Notes under the pieces: model-generated
Databases searched by the model: none
The model's input: the letters and a program-made list of their open reading frames with translations, nothing else
Told to the model about the DNA's origin: nothing
Translations under genes and position numbers: made by a program
Source of the DNA: Sweltsa coloradensis
Lineage: Eukaryota > Arthropoda > Insecta > Plecoptera > Chloroperlidae
DNA: 64,000 nt
Assembly: GCA_024449915.1 (NCBI GenBank)
Contig: JAMZAV010004545.1
Coordinates: 51,458-115,457, forward strand
Direction: 5' to 3'
Part shown: positions 1-11,189 of the stretch, one piece after another
How positions within the stretch are numbered: the stretch's first letter is position 1
Layout of the letters: every line of letters begins with the position of its first letter

Positions 1-3000
1 CTTTCCATTGGAATGCACCAAAACTAGGATGAATAGATTGAGAAATTGTCGACTTAGCTTACCTTTTAGGTGCATTTGCACAAGATGGAAGACTCATTCT
101 CTCAGAACTTAAGCACTTTGATCTGTAAATAAATAAACATAAATTGGATACGTGGGCCTGTGTAGGCTTGTCTGAATGAAAGAAAAGTTAATTCAAAGCA
201 TCTCTAACCAAGTTGTGTAGACAAACAACTTGGCCAATTAATTAGCCATTTTGTTGATAACTTTAAAAATTGCTGTGAAAATGCAACTAACCCTACTTAC
301 ATACTTGGTATGGCCCTAGGGAGCAGTATCTAGCCTAGGCCTTAGACCATGGTTTAGGCCTACACTACACATACTAATTTTTTTGTTTGTTTGTTTATTT
401 ATTAGCCCTTCTTTTGGTCTATTGTGGTGGACAAGTTTTGAGTTGAGTTTGAACAGTTGCACAGGTCTTGCTGCAATGGCCGCGTGTGAAATTACGACAT
501 TGCTTTTGCGATTGGTACATAAAATTAGCCGTGTAAATTTCCAGTGAAGGCAACGTTAAATACAGGCTGTGGATATTCTTACGTTCAAACCCAAGCTATA
601 CCAAAATTAATCTTACGTTTATGTGATCTAGGACTGTTTTGGCCATTATCACATGAAGGCCGACCGGTACTTGAACGTTAAGAATTATGTAATGATGTTA
701 TTAGGCTTTTCACAACAGCTTACAGACCATAAGAATACTGCAATGTTCTCGTTAGGTTTTTAGTGTGGATTTAATTTCTGAGAGTTAGGCCTAGTAGTCC
801 CTAAGGCCCTACAAATCATTACTTGAATGTAAGATTAAATTAAATAACGTTTAAGTAGGACCTACAGTCCTTCACTAACAAACAACTACGAGACCATGGC
901 TTCATGTTCCGCATATTACCTACTACAATTGCATTCAAAAATTGAGACCTAGATAGGGCATCTCGGACTAAAAGTTGGCCTGGGCTCACGTAGGCTAGAC
1001 CTATTATTGATATTTGATTCAGAGTTCGAAAGGTAGCCTAATTGTAAACGATCGCTGCAAATAAACGCGGTTGTTAAAGACAACTCGTCTAGGCTACGCT
1101 TTCATCACATTTATTGCCGTTTAGCGTATTGGCCTGCTGGGCATCGGGGTGGCTTTAAAATGTTATTTTGCATGGATTACTGGATGTTATTATATTATTA
1201 TTTAATTAGTAGGTAACTTCTAGCTTTTAAGGCTAAGCCTACTTTCTTGGATGAGAATTATCTTCATTCATCATCAGCTTAGATGTTGATTGTGCAACTT
1301 TCCACAGGCGACTGACTGACGGCGGGCTGCGGACTTGACGCAAGCTATAATATGCTAGAGTTGAACGTAGGCTTGAATAATTTGCCGCTATTAAAACGTT
1401 TGAACATTAGAATATAGGTAGGCCTACCTGGTTTTACTTTTATTTACGCTGTGTAGCTATGAATCTTACGTATGAACTTAAATGTACTGCAAATAAATCT
1501 TACGTCAGAGGCTGTGATTGGTACGTTTTCATCATGAATAATCAAACTAGGAATAGTGTCTCTTACGTCTCGTTGCGGACACGTCCATTATCCAAAAAAA
1601 AATAAAATAAATCCTAACCTTTATGTTTATATTTAAAATATAAAGACTTTCAACCGAAAGGAGTTGTATCAAAACATATAGGCCTCGGCTAGGGGCTAGA
1701 ATCGAACGTAGGAATTGTGTTCTTACGTTCGCTGCAGGACGTAGGCCTAGGGCTATCATAAATTTTAAAATCCTCTTTTAAACATTTGCAGGCTAGGCCT
1801 AGGCCTATTTAAATACCCCGTGTATATTGATACGATTGGACGTACGAATCGCAAAAATATTTCAATAAAGGGGGTTTTGGTGCTTGCTATTGTTCGGGTT
1901 CTCAACGTATCAACGATGTTTACAAATGAGTAACGTGGATAAAATAAATCATAATTTCTGTCCTAAATACTCACTAACGGAAAGAATTTCGGGTTGCGCT
2001 CTTATCGATTAATCCTAGAACTAAGCGCGGCGCACTGTAGCCAGCGGAAAGTTCGGCTAACCTAGCGTAGTAGTTGTTAATTAAGTGTAACGGCAAATTT
2101 ATTGTTTTGTTCCTTCGTGAGATGCGCGCGCACGTCGGTTTGAACCGGGGTACCGTATGCCGAGAATCAACGTACGATATACACTTTCAATCGAAATGAT
2201 AGGGCCTATATCAAAATATAAAGCTAATAGAATGTAAAAAAATTATATCACGGGATTTTGACCAACGAACCCGCGCACAGCCGTCAAACCCTTCACGCTG
2301 CCACACAGCACTGTGTCAAAGGTCGCCTATAAACGTTACTAGGGGTGAACGGTTGAACGTAAGAATATACTCTTCAAAATTTTTTAAGAAGGATGGTATC
2401 CTACATAATCTCACTGCAGGTAGGCCTACGTCTTGTCTACCAACACTAGTTCAGGCTAGGGCCTAGGACTAGGCCTACCAGTAGCTAGGCCTAGTAGGCT
2501 AGGTAGTTACAGCCCTAGATTCAGTGGGGGGAACTAGACTAAGAAATGAGCTGAAAGATCAAAGTTGATCTTAAATTTCAAGCTTATTAATAGGGCCTAG
2601 CTAAGCCCTTAGGCTAGTAGGGCTACTTATAGCCTAGAGCCAGGCCCTACCATGACTTACAAAAGTCCATGCAAATTATGCTTAGTGGTAGCCCCTATAC
2701 CTAGGCCTATGTGATGTCAGGCCTAGGGCCTATTAGTTGTGATTCGGCTGAGGGCGGGGGGGCGGGGGGGAAACTGGGGGTGGGGTATATTTAAATATTA
2801 ATAATACCATTAAACAACTTCTCCACTAGGCCACGTCAGCCAAGCCTTGAAGCCAAATACCGACCTCAAATAGTCGTAACGTGGTCGGCTAGCTAGGCTG
2901 GGCTAGGGCTAAGGTAGCCCTAGCCTAGCCCTCCGAGTCCCCAGGTAGGCCTAGCCGGGCCTGGTTCTTTGATAATTACCATTCGAGTCCTACGACACGA
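1..3000. other. Non-coding flank rich in TAGGCCTA palindromes
   Basis: I see no exon, RNA gene or transposon ORF here. The stretch is dominated by overlapping TAGGCCTA/GGCCTAGGCC words, densest around 1,780-1,810, 2,420-2,720 and 2,880-2,960. It also holds several copies of a TTCTTACGTTC-like word (about 573, 1,461, 1,558, 1,720 and, reversed, 2,353) and G-runs at 2,757-2,790. It could be intron or intergenic DNA upstream of the zinc-finger exon array. Confidence 0.6.
1973..2060 (+). repeat. 88 bp dispersed repeat, partner at 63,698-63,791
   Basis: This segment closely matches 63,698-63,791 in the same orientation. The matched part runs from ACTAACGGAAAG to AGCCAGCGGAAAGTTCGGC and includes the GCGCGGCGCACTGTAGCC core. 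Sequence on either side does not match. It is therefore a dispersed repeat rather than part of a larger duplication. The family is not recognised. Confidence 0.7.
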
Positions 3001-4059
3001 TAAATGAATAGATAAGTTATTATTATTTGATGTTACAGTATTATAGAAACAGTTGAGCTTACTGTGGCAAAAGACTGTTTAGCAGCAGTGCATCCATTGT
3101 CCGGATAAAAGCGCCAACTTGCAGTTTAACCAACAAATATCGTATATCCTTGCTGTGACACATTTAAATATTTAAATCTTCTCTGTTATTATTTATTCCT
3201 ATTGTAATATAATAGAGCATCTATTAAATATTGCGTTTTAATGGTAAAGTCCCTTGAAAAAAAAGTGTAATACAAAATATGACAAGTTAAAAAATGAGAA
3301 TATAATTTGATCGGTCATGGTTGTAAGTAGGCCACGAATAATATAAAATTATTCTTTGACCTAATAATGGATGTTTTTAAGTTATTGAAAGCACACTAGT
3401 CGAATAACCACTGATAACGATTTTGATCAGTAATTATTAAAATATTAAGATATCATCATATCTGTGTGCTAGTTATCCCCTGCTCTGACGCAGCGCAGAC
3501 TGCAAAGCAGATTCAATTATTTGATATATCAGGTATCAGAATGCTTTTAAAAAATAAAAGTAGGCCTACATTATTCACCTCTTGGGCCACTAGGCAGGAA
3601 TAAATAATCCAGATAATGCCTTAATGACAATTGCCTTAGTTAGTGTTCTGAATTATCACGTATACAAATACCACTGTAAAAAAAATATAAATAGAATAAA
3701 AAGAATACAAATAAATACGAAATATGTTCAATAATAGTAGGACACGGTATACAAGAGTCACTATACACTTGTTTTATTTTATTTCTTGTTGTATTATTAT
3801 GTTATTGTTTTATTATCAGGCGATGGATGTCTGCTATTATTATTTTAAGAGTTTTCCACGACGTGATTTAAAAGTCACGTGACAGATGACGTAATGAAAA
3901 TATGAACCTCTTTGTAAAGTAGAAAATTTGAGGTGTGTGGGGGGGGGGGGGTGAATGCCCAACACCCATGAATCATAATCAATAATAAATATAATTAATG
4001 CATCATAACTCAGTTCCAACTATGTCGGGTTGAGTGGTGGTTTTCCTACTCATGAATCA
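3001..4059. other. AT-rich stretch without recognisable gene
   Basis: Low-complexity AT-rich DNA with many stops in all frames. A run of about twelve G lies near 3,940-3,951. Nothing coding or structured is visible. Confidence 0.5.
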
Positions 4060-4500
4060 ATGCATGGAACTGTAGATACTAAGCTTGCAGACTTATTGTT
4101 TCTTCACACATCATCCACTCCTTCTTCTCCACCATTTACTCCACTCTCTCTGTCCTCCCACACTTTACTCTTTGCCCACATGCTCCCACGTCATTCCGTT
4201 TGTAACGTCTTCTTGATAATCTTTCCCTTTTTCTCTTGGCCTTCCTACTCTTCTTTTCGCCCTCCTCTGCGCTTCAATCTTTCTCGTCTTGGATCTCTCC
4301 TTGCCCATCCTTTTCATATGTCCAAACCATCTTGACGTTCTCTCTAGCTAGCCTCGATCTCTCCAATCCGCAGTTCTTTCCTTATTTTCATTACTTCTTA
4401 TCTTGTCCTCTTTGTAACTCCCTTTCTACTTCTTAAAAACTTCATTCGTGCTGCTTCTCAGCTGACTCTCTCTTTTGTTCCCACTGCCCGATGTTACGGC
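4060..4500 (-). pseudogene. LINE reverse-transcriptase ORF, C-terminal relic
   Basis: Read on the minus strand, about 4,340 to 4,166 gives a continuous frame with WFGHMKRMG, then RRVGRPRE, then KDYQEDVTNGMTWEHVG and a stop. This order (WFGHV.RM, then a basic GRPR patch, then a D.....D...G.TW segment) is typical of the C-terminus of non-LTR retrotransposon ORF2 proteins downstream of the RT domain. The pyrimidine-rich plus strand gives a 101-residue shadow ORF that is not a gene. Upstream minus-strand sequence (4,340-4,500) is compatible with the preceding region but is frameshifted. No RT motifs are present, so this is a short 3' fragment of a dead copy. The clade cannot be assigned. Confidence 0.65.
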
Positions 4501-4564
4501 CCCATATGTTAATATAGTACCAAATATTGCTCTACAGAAAAATTTACATTTTTTTGGGAACAAC

Positions 4565-4900
4565 AACAATAATAATAATAATAATCATAATAATAAGATA
4601 ATATAATAATAATAATAATATAATAATAATAATAATAATATATAATATTATAATAATGGATAAAACAGCAGAAGAAAACATCATCTACAAACAATATTAA
4701 CAATTTATAGAATGACTTTTTTAGTTTAAGAGTTAAGACAAAAGTATATGTATGTATAGGTACACATGGAGAGTACTTGACGTAAGTCCTACAACATGTT
4801 AGCTCCGTTTTTTAACGCGTTTGTATGAATACATCCAATAAAATAATATAATTATAATTAATAATAATTATAATAATAATAATAATAATAATAATAAGAT
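4565..4900. repeat. AAT microsatellites (two runs)
   Basis: Imperfect (AAT)n tracts at about 4,565-4,652 and 4,858-4,897 are separated by non-repetitive DNA. They produce spurious tyrosine/isoleucine-rich ORFs on the minus strand. The counterparts in copy B are at 16,291 and 16,560. Confidence 0.9.
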
Positions 4901-5814
4901 CATAATATTAAATTATTCATACATAAACTTATTATGATTTACTACTGATTATTATCAAAATATTATTTTGGGTGTTCAAGGTGATTTACATGTCACTACT
5001 GAACGATGAGTGTATCGTTGAGCCATGCGTTTCTCTACGTGAAAGTATGGTAATTATTTTTACATTGTTTGAGAAACGAACCACGAACCACGTCTTTGTT
5101 TTATTAGGCATCCATTAACTTTGCAAACAAAAGTATCGGACTTAATTTTGGGACTTGGCAGTGTGCATGTCGACGTGTGCGCTACTGGTGAATAGGTGTG
5201 CTGGGGCCTATGCTGGCACTGCTATTACGACAATGTATCTCGTCCAATATCACGTGCAGGCTACCTGGCGGAGAGGGGGGGGGTACCGTTTTGACGTACA
5301 CTTATTCTGAATGGTTGCCTGAACGTAAGATGTACCGGCCCAGCACTTGTCAACCTTGTAGACCATGCCAGTAGGCTTCATTGCGCCAGCATAACGCGCA
5401 CTGGCCTGAATGGCTGCCTTAGTATACGTGTTTGCTGCAGGTGGCGGAATCTATGCCTTGGTTGAGGGTGTGCGATCACGCTCGGTCGAAGTGCTTTGTT
5501 GATTAGTTGGTAAAGTTTTTCAGGATACCACACTCACTGCTTATTGTATTGGATTATGGTTCAATTGACGCCTCGGCTAGCAGGCTAGAATTAATATAAA
5601 ACATACCTACACTTCTTCAAGGGTCACTTTCTCGCATACAAGTTTGTTTTTATAACCATTCTCATAAGTTAACCTCTATTATCTATTTGTTTATGCTGTA
5701 AGACTAATTTGGCGTCTCGAATTAATAGCCAAATTAAAAAACAAATATGTGATTTTGAATTATGTTATAAAAACAATATATATGTGTTTCGACGCTTTTT
5801 TACCGCAAGATCCT

Positions 5815-6471
5815 TGTTTTTTTGAGCGCGGCGAAGCGAGCGTCTCCACTTGAATCTTATGGCTCGAATGTCGGTTTTTTTGTTTTTTCTGTTACTGCTA
5901 TCGATACAGGTCGCGACCGTTTTCTCTGATGACGACCTGATTTGCACACATGTACATACCACCTAGGCGGGTTGCTTATAGTTGTGTGGCAAAATCGTTT
6001 CAAAAATTAAAAAGTTACATTAAAGTTAATTGAAAGTTTTTTTCAAACTTTAACGAGACAAAATCTAGGTGGCCAATCATTTAGAAGTCACGTCGATCAC
6101 GAATATGTTTTAATTTTTATTTTGATCCGAAGTAAGTGTAGTCGGTAATTACATTATAACAAAGTCCCGTTACAATGCAACGGCGCACGTGGTTTCAGGT
6201 CACTATGCACTGCACCTATAAGTAATCAAACACTATCGGAGGAAGCCTGTATTATTTTGTACCAAGAGTTTAAACAGGAAATGATGTGCAGGTCTTCTAT
6301 CTGATGGCGGTGGATTATCCATTCTCTTCCTATTTTCAAATTTTCAGCTAAATCGGTCAGCCTTAAAGACTTATTGGTTATGTGTAACATTATGGGAATG
6401 TCTTACTCGGTCTCGTGTTGGCACGTACCGGTGCTCGCGCAACAACGCGTCTAACCGAGCATTTTTCCTAG
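5815..6471 (+). mobile_element. Family-1 repeat, GCGAAGCGAGCG start and CCTAGT end (copy A)
   Basis: The repeat starts at a GAGCG..GCGAAGCGAGCGTC word and ends in TTTTTCCTAG followed by T at 6,472. Just before the end, TGCTCG (6,432) and CGAGCA (6,456) can pair as a 6 bp hairpin. A 3' hairpin followed by CTAG|T is the arrangement known for Helitron 3' ends, but no Rep/helicase ORF is present and the 5' end is not a clear TC. It is best treated as an unclassified non-autonomous element, possibly Helitron-like. Its counterpart is 17,535-18,180, and a reversed relative is at 27,571-28,395. Confidence 0.5.
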
Positions 6472-6540
6472 TATCATATATAACGTGTACAACCTAGCAA
6501 ATTAAAATATGTTTCTTTAAGGCTTGTCTGTGGTTTAGAT

Positions 6541-8346
6541 CAGTGGTTCTCAACCGGTGGTCCGTGTCGTGGTAGAGGACGGATCATTTTATATGTTATG
6601 CGTTTATAAATTTTTATTGATGAGCGAAGCGACGACTCATTTCACTGACCCCAAAAAATTAGCTCCATGTTTTTTTTTTTTTTTTTTTTTTTTATTTTTG
6701 TCATTTGGTAGCGGTATTCACGGGCAAACGACACTAAGCGATCTTGATGAAATTTTGAGGGACTTCGAAATCTCTGAACTTAGAGTGTATTATTTTTCGG
6801 TACAATTCGAGAATATTTTCTCATGAATATCGTACTTTTACGATTTTTTCAATTTTTAGTGCGATGTATTTCGTAACATTTGGCCGATTCTGACCAAACG
6901 TGTGGGCTACATGTTCATATTATACATGGAGATAAGGTATGGTGATGTTGTACCTTTTGAAAGAAAAGGTTGGAAAAGTACCCGAATCCATAAAATGAAA
7001 GCTTTTAATATAAGTTTTTTTACGGTTTAGTGCGAGTTGTCGTGTCCATTTGGCCGATTTGACCAAATGGGGTAGGGCTACAACGTTCATATTATACATG
7101 GACATTAAGGTTTATGGTGATGTAGTATGTTTGAAAGAAAAAGTTGGAAAGTTACCGATAATCCATAGAAATTAAGATGTTAATGTAATTTTTTTACGGT
7201 AAATAATAACTTTGACAGTAGGCCTAGTGCCTAACAATCGAACTTGCAACATCACACTACATGCTAGGCGTAAGCAAACACTTGTAAAGTAAAGATATCC
7301 ACGCAAACTAAAAACTTAACGCAAAAGCTCATCCATCAACGCGGGCGGGACTTTAGAGTTGCACTGTATTATTAATACATACATTTTTAACATCTGTTAT
7401 TTCATTTCTCTGAGCGTAACTTGCAAAAATACACGAACGTACATTGATCATTGTCAACTTAGTATTTGCATAGCTCATAAGATTCTGCTTTGTAATATGT
7501 TTGATACACCCCGCGACCCCCCCCCCTCCTCAAAACGCCTCCTGTGCCAAACCACCCAATGTACTTCGACCAATATTAAATATATCGTGGCTTTATTTAT
7601 TAACTAGTATATTTTGTTTCAAATAAGAAAACATAAATATCAATTTCATTAGCAGTTTTATCAAAGAAAATAATGCGGTTTTGCGTGTTGTATTCACCTG
7701 TGTCTGTGAGAAGAGAATCTTCACTAAAGGAGGTAAGGGCACATAGTGTCCAGTAATAAAGAAATTATTATCTCTTGATGAAAAACTAAACAAAGTGCCA
7801 AAGAAAATCAAATTCTGATATAATATTTAAAAATAACTTTCATTTCCATGGACAGGCAGGCACCAAATCCTCATAAGTATGATTTTGCAATGTGCAAACT
7901 TTTGCAAAAAATGCATTATGCATTTGTTTTGTAAAAGATGCCTAAAAGATTGCACGAATCAATAGTTTCAATAAAAAACAAATCCGCAGCTGTCTGCTCA
8001 CAATAACGAATAATTAATTTCTCACTCTACTAAGTCAGGCTGCAGATAAAAGTTCACATTTTTTTGGTAAGGGTACTACGTAAACAAAAAATAGTTTACA
8101 ATGGGGTCAAGGCCGAGTGAGTTTGAGTAAACTGCTACAAAAACCGTTAGTTTTATAACTACGACAATTAATGATAGTCTCTCGATGCCCCTACCCTACT
8201 TTTAACAAGAATATTATGGTTCCTCTCCTTTATATGACACTCCCCCCCCCCCCCCCCATACTATAGGGCTAATTTGAATGTGGTGGTCCATCCGTTTATG
8301 ATATTGTGAAGGTGGGTCGCGTGTGCAACAAAGGGTTGAGAAACCT
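6541..8346. mobile_element. Non-autonomous hAT element (copy A)
   Basis: The left end begins CAGTGGTTCTCAACC and the right end carries the complementary GGGTTGAGAAACC, the characteristic short terminal inverted repeat of hAT elements. The 8 bp word GTTTAGAT directly precedes the left end (6,533-6,540) and follows the right end (8,347-8,354), matching the 8 bp target-site duplication expected for hAT. The right terminus has lost one or two bases relative to copy B. No transposase ORF is present. The interior contains a nested CCTAGT-family repeat (6,617-7,366), a C-run at 7,517 and another at 8,242-8,257. Confidence 0.85.
6617..7366 (+). mobile_element. Family-2 repeat nested in hAT (copy A)
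   Basis: It starts at TTGATGAGCGAAGCGA and is followed by a T-run and an ATCTTGATGAAATTTTGAGG segment shared with 14,250-14,986, 18,328-19,101, 25,613-26,353 and, reversed, 48,135-48,560. The internal segment around TTTGGCCGATTCTGACCAAA occurs twice (near 6,880 and 7,050), a small internal duplication. The 3' terminus is damaged here (GAGTTGCACTGT), where copy B keeps GCGTTTTCCTAGT. There is no coding capacity. Confidence 0.5.
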
Positions 8347-8583
8347 GTTTAGATATACAAAAATATACATTAAACATCTGGGCGATATGTGTGTTTTACT
8401 ACAATAGACAAAACATAAAATCTCAGTAGGAATTCCATAAACGATTAAATTACATATGAAGGAAAACAAGAAATAATTGACTAAAAAAGGACAATTCAAT
8501 ATTACTATAATATAAGTGTTTGGCGTCTGGAGGGGGTAGTGGTTAGAACTGTCACCTTCTATGCGTATAGTTCAAGATAACGA

Positions 8584-8634
8584 TTTTATTATTATTATTT
8601 AATAATAATAATAATAATATCATCTAATAATACA
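8584..8634. repeat. TTA/AAT microsatellite
   Basis: Short TTATTATT followed by AATAATAAT tract, matching 20,330-20,384 in copy B. Confidence 0.85.
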
Positions 8635-9174
8635 TATGGTGTTATTACGGCCCTCAGATCCTATGCAGTGCAATCCTGTTTATAATTTGTCCAGTTTTTC
8701 CTCCGCTGTAACTGTTGTCTGGATTGGGTAGTATAAATTAGCTCTTGTACATACCTCACAACTTATTAGTACGCCTAATTACAGTTTACCGCATTTGGTC
8801 ACCAGAAGCAACCTGTGTACGTCTATCTATACCCTATACTCCGACGATCATATTGGGATGGGGGGGGGAGGGGCAGTAAAATTCTGTATTGATTCGGGGT
8901 TGGTTTAAATTCGTATTAATTTTTAGTACAAGCTAATCAGATCAATTGATTTTTAACCTTTATTTATATGATTCCTTTACTGCATATCACTGCTTCTTCA
9001 CAGCTTCTTTTCCAGATAGAGGTAGCACTGGGCAGACGCGCGCGACATTTGACATATGGTGTGTCGCGGGGGGGGGGGCTAAGTAAATCCTAACCCTAGC
9101 GTTTTTGAACGTTGCAATCATGTGTTCCCAGCGTACTAAACATATCGTGACGTTTGTTTTGTGATATTTGAAAA

Positions 9175-9300
9175 GATAAGTGGTGACAGTTTGCGGAGTA
9201 ATGCTCAGGAGCACAAAGATTCGCCTACATTGTGCGGGATCGAACTCGTGTCCTGGGTACCTACATACTTTGGACCACCTGCAAAGGAGGCGGGACTCAA
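9175..9300 (-). mobile_element. tRNA-derived SINE (copy A)
   Basis: On the minus strand the segment shows a Pol III B-box-like ACGAGTTCGATCCCG (plus-strand 9,235-9,250) downstream of an A-box-like TGCAGGTGG. The adjacent AAGTGGTGACAG...GCTCAG body is also found at 20,905-21,030 and, diverged, at 51,060-51,190. This is the arrangement of a tRNA-headed SINE. Copy A has lost one base of the B box compared with copy B. Confidence 0.5.
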
Positions 9301-9834
9301 ACTCATCGAACATGGCAACAATTCTCGAATCAGCCTAAAGGCACCCGCGCAAATCTCAAAAAGAGGTCAATTCCTCCGCCCTTGTGACATACAAGTAACT
9401 CTTCCATGACTTAGAAGGAGACTATCTGACCTGACGGCATTCGGTGTGTTGCTGCTACCCAACCTGACGTGTGCAGAGGTGTTCTTGATTTACCCTGAGA
9501 AAAAGGTGTTTACCCACACTTATTTTATTTGTTCATTATTCCATTCATATTTCGGTATCGTATATGGGCTATATCGATAAACGTCAAGTTTGAAAATGCG
9601 GGAAGTAATGTAAACGTAGGCTTCGTAGAATTAATGGAACCATCATAATGAGTCAGGATATGTGATGTGATAAATGTAAGTAGTAAATACAAGGTAAACA
9701 TTTTGTGAACTTTAACTTGTGAGTGCAAGAACTATACTTCGTACTTCGTGGACGCTTATCATAAACGCTCAGTTATTCAAACTGCGGATGTAATGTAAAA
9801 TAGTAGGCTTTACAGAAGGCGAGGCTCTGGCAAT

Positions 9835-9940
9835 GGCAATCGTCGTCGGGACCTTGCCCCATTCTCTTGACGACCCTCGACGATCGATGACCTCACGACG
9901 ATGACGAAGACAATGACGACCGAGACGTGATAACCCCCTT
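9835..9940. repeat. GACGA-rich low-complexity tract
   Basis: Repeated CGTCGTCG, CGACGATG and GACGACG words form an imperfect trinucleotide-like tract. The same tract is at 21,585-21,690 in copy B. It has no coding meaning. Confidence 0.6.
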
Positions 9941-10012
9941 TCCCCCCCCTTCCCTGGCTGTCTTACCCCCCCCCTAGGTTAAGACTTGGTGTATATATGG
10001 ACCTAACGGGGG

Positions 10013-10052
10013 TTTTTTTTTTTTTTTTTTTTGTTTTTTTTTTTTTTTTTGG
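10013..10052. repeat. Poly-T run present only in copy A
   Basis: About 40 T residues, broken by one G, lie between CCTAACGGGGG and GGACGCGTCC. Copy B at about 21,757 reads directly from CCTAACGG into TTGACGCGTCC. Confidence 0.9.
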
Positions 10053-10117
10053 ACGCGTCCGCTTATTATTAATCTCCAAATAAACCAAAATTATATTCTA
10101 TAATATAATTAAAAAAC

Positions 10118-10175
10118 TATTATTTTATTTTTATTATTATTATTATATTATTATTTATTATTATTATTATTGTTG
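10118..10175. repeat. TTA microsatellite (short allele)
   Basis: Imperfect (TTA)n. The counterpart at 21,833-21,907 is clearly longer and purer. Confidence 0.85.
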
Positions 10176-11018
10176 TCATCATACTTACTATAATATATAT
10201 TATTATTAGTATTATAGCAATATTCCTTATTTATATTATTTTATTTATTGTTGTTTGGTAATAAGATTACGTATAGGTACTTAACTAAAAGCTGAGACTT
10301 TCGTAGACTGTGCGGATCTCGGTTGTCGGCTCATCATTCTATCGGGGAGGATCCATGTTGACAAAAATTCTCTACACTTGTGCAATTCTGTATTTCTCTG
10401 CAGGTGGTTTTTCGAAGACTGAGTTTACTCCGAACACGTCTTTTGTTACCCTTCACCGCCGTAGTTCCTATGCCTTGAGGGCTCAACCCTCCTGCGACTG
10501 CACGAGTGTCCGAGCTCGCTCAGAAGTTCGCGTTTCTCCACCGCATGGATGGCACTGTCCATGCGTTTGACACAAATCGCATTTGTGTATTTTAAAGCTA
10601 AATAACATAAGGATTATATGACAATTTCGACCTTGCGGGTTTTCTTAATATCTCTTAACGCAGTCTCGTGTTTTTTTTAGACTTATACGATCAAAAATAC
10701 GAATGGCAACTATCAAACCTTTTTGACACTAACACATCATCAAATTGAAATAAGCTAGGCAAAGACACCATTTGTTTATGGATGAAATTTATATTATTCA
10801 CTAGAAAGAGCATAAATTTCCGAAGGTAACCGTACCAAAGACTTGTATGTTGACTGTTTGATGTCCTTCAACATAAATAGAATGTGGGACATTTATTTGT
10901 TTGAGATGGACGAACACACAGCCTTAACCCATCTATCCTAACATCGTCACTCTTCCAATTTAACCCCCCGCGTCTTCACTACGTCTTCCTTTGGAGTTAT
11001 GCTTCCTTTGGGAGGAAT

Positions 11019-11035
11019 AAAAAAAAAAAAAAAAA

Positions 11036-11075
<40 letters not shown>
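11019..11075. repeat. Poly-A run present only in copy A
   Basis: More than 50 A residues with one C lie between CTTTGGGAGGAAT and CATGGTGG. Copy B (22,728-22,750) has only GGAGGGAAGAAAACATGG at this place. Confidence 0.9.
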
Positions 11076-11189
11076 ATGGTGGTAATTCACAATTATGGAA
11101 AAATAAAATTTTGGAGATTCCATTACACTTTACATGGGCAGCTGATAACTCTACCGTTGAGTGCCGCTTAAATGACATTAACTAACGAA

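Noticed and set aside
2740..2790. G-runs as specific quadruplex regulatory elements
   Set aside because: Similar G/C-runs are common in the window and may be lengthened by consensus errors; no promoter context.
4030..4335. 101-residue plus-strand ORF rich in serine/leucine/phenylalanine
   Set aside because: It is the complement of a purine-rich LINE C-terminus read on the minus strand, where WFGHMKRMG and RRVGRPR motifs are found.
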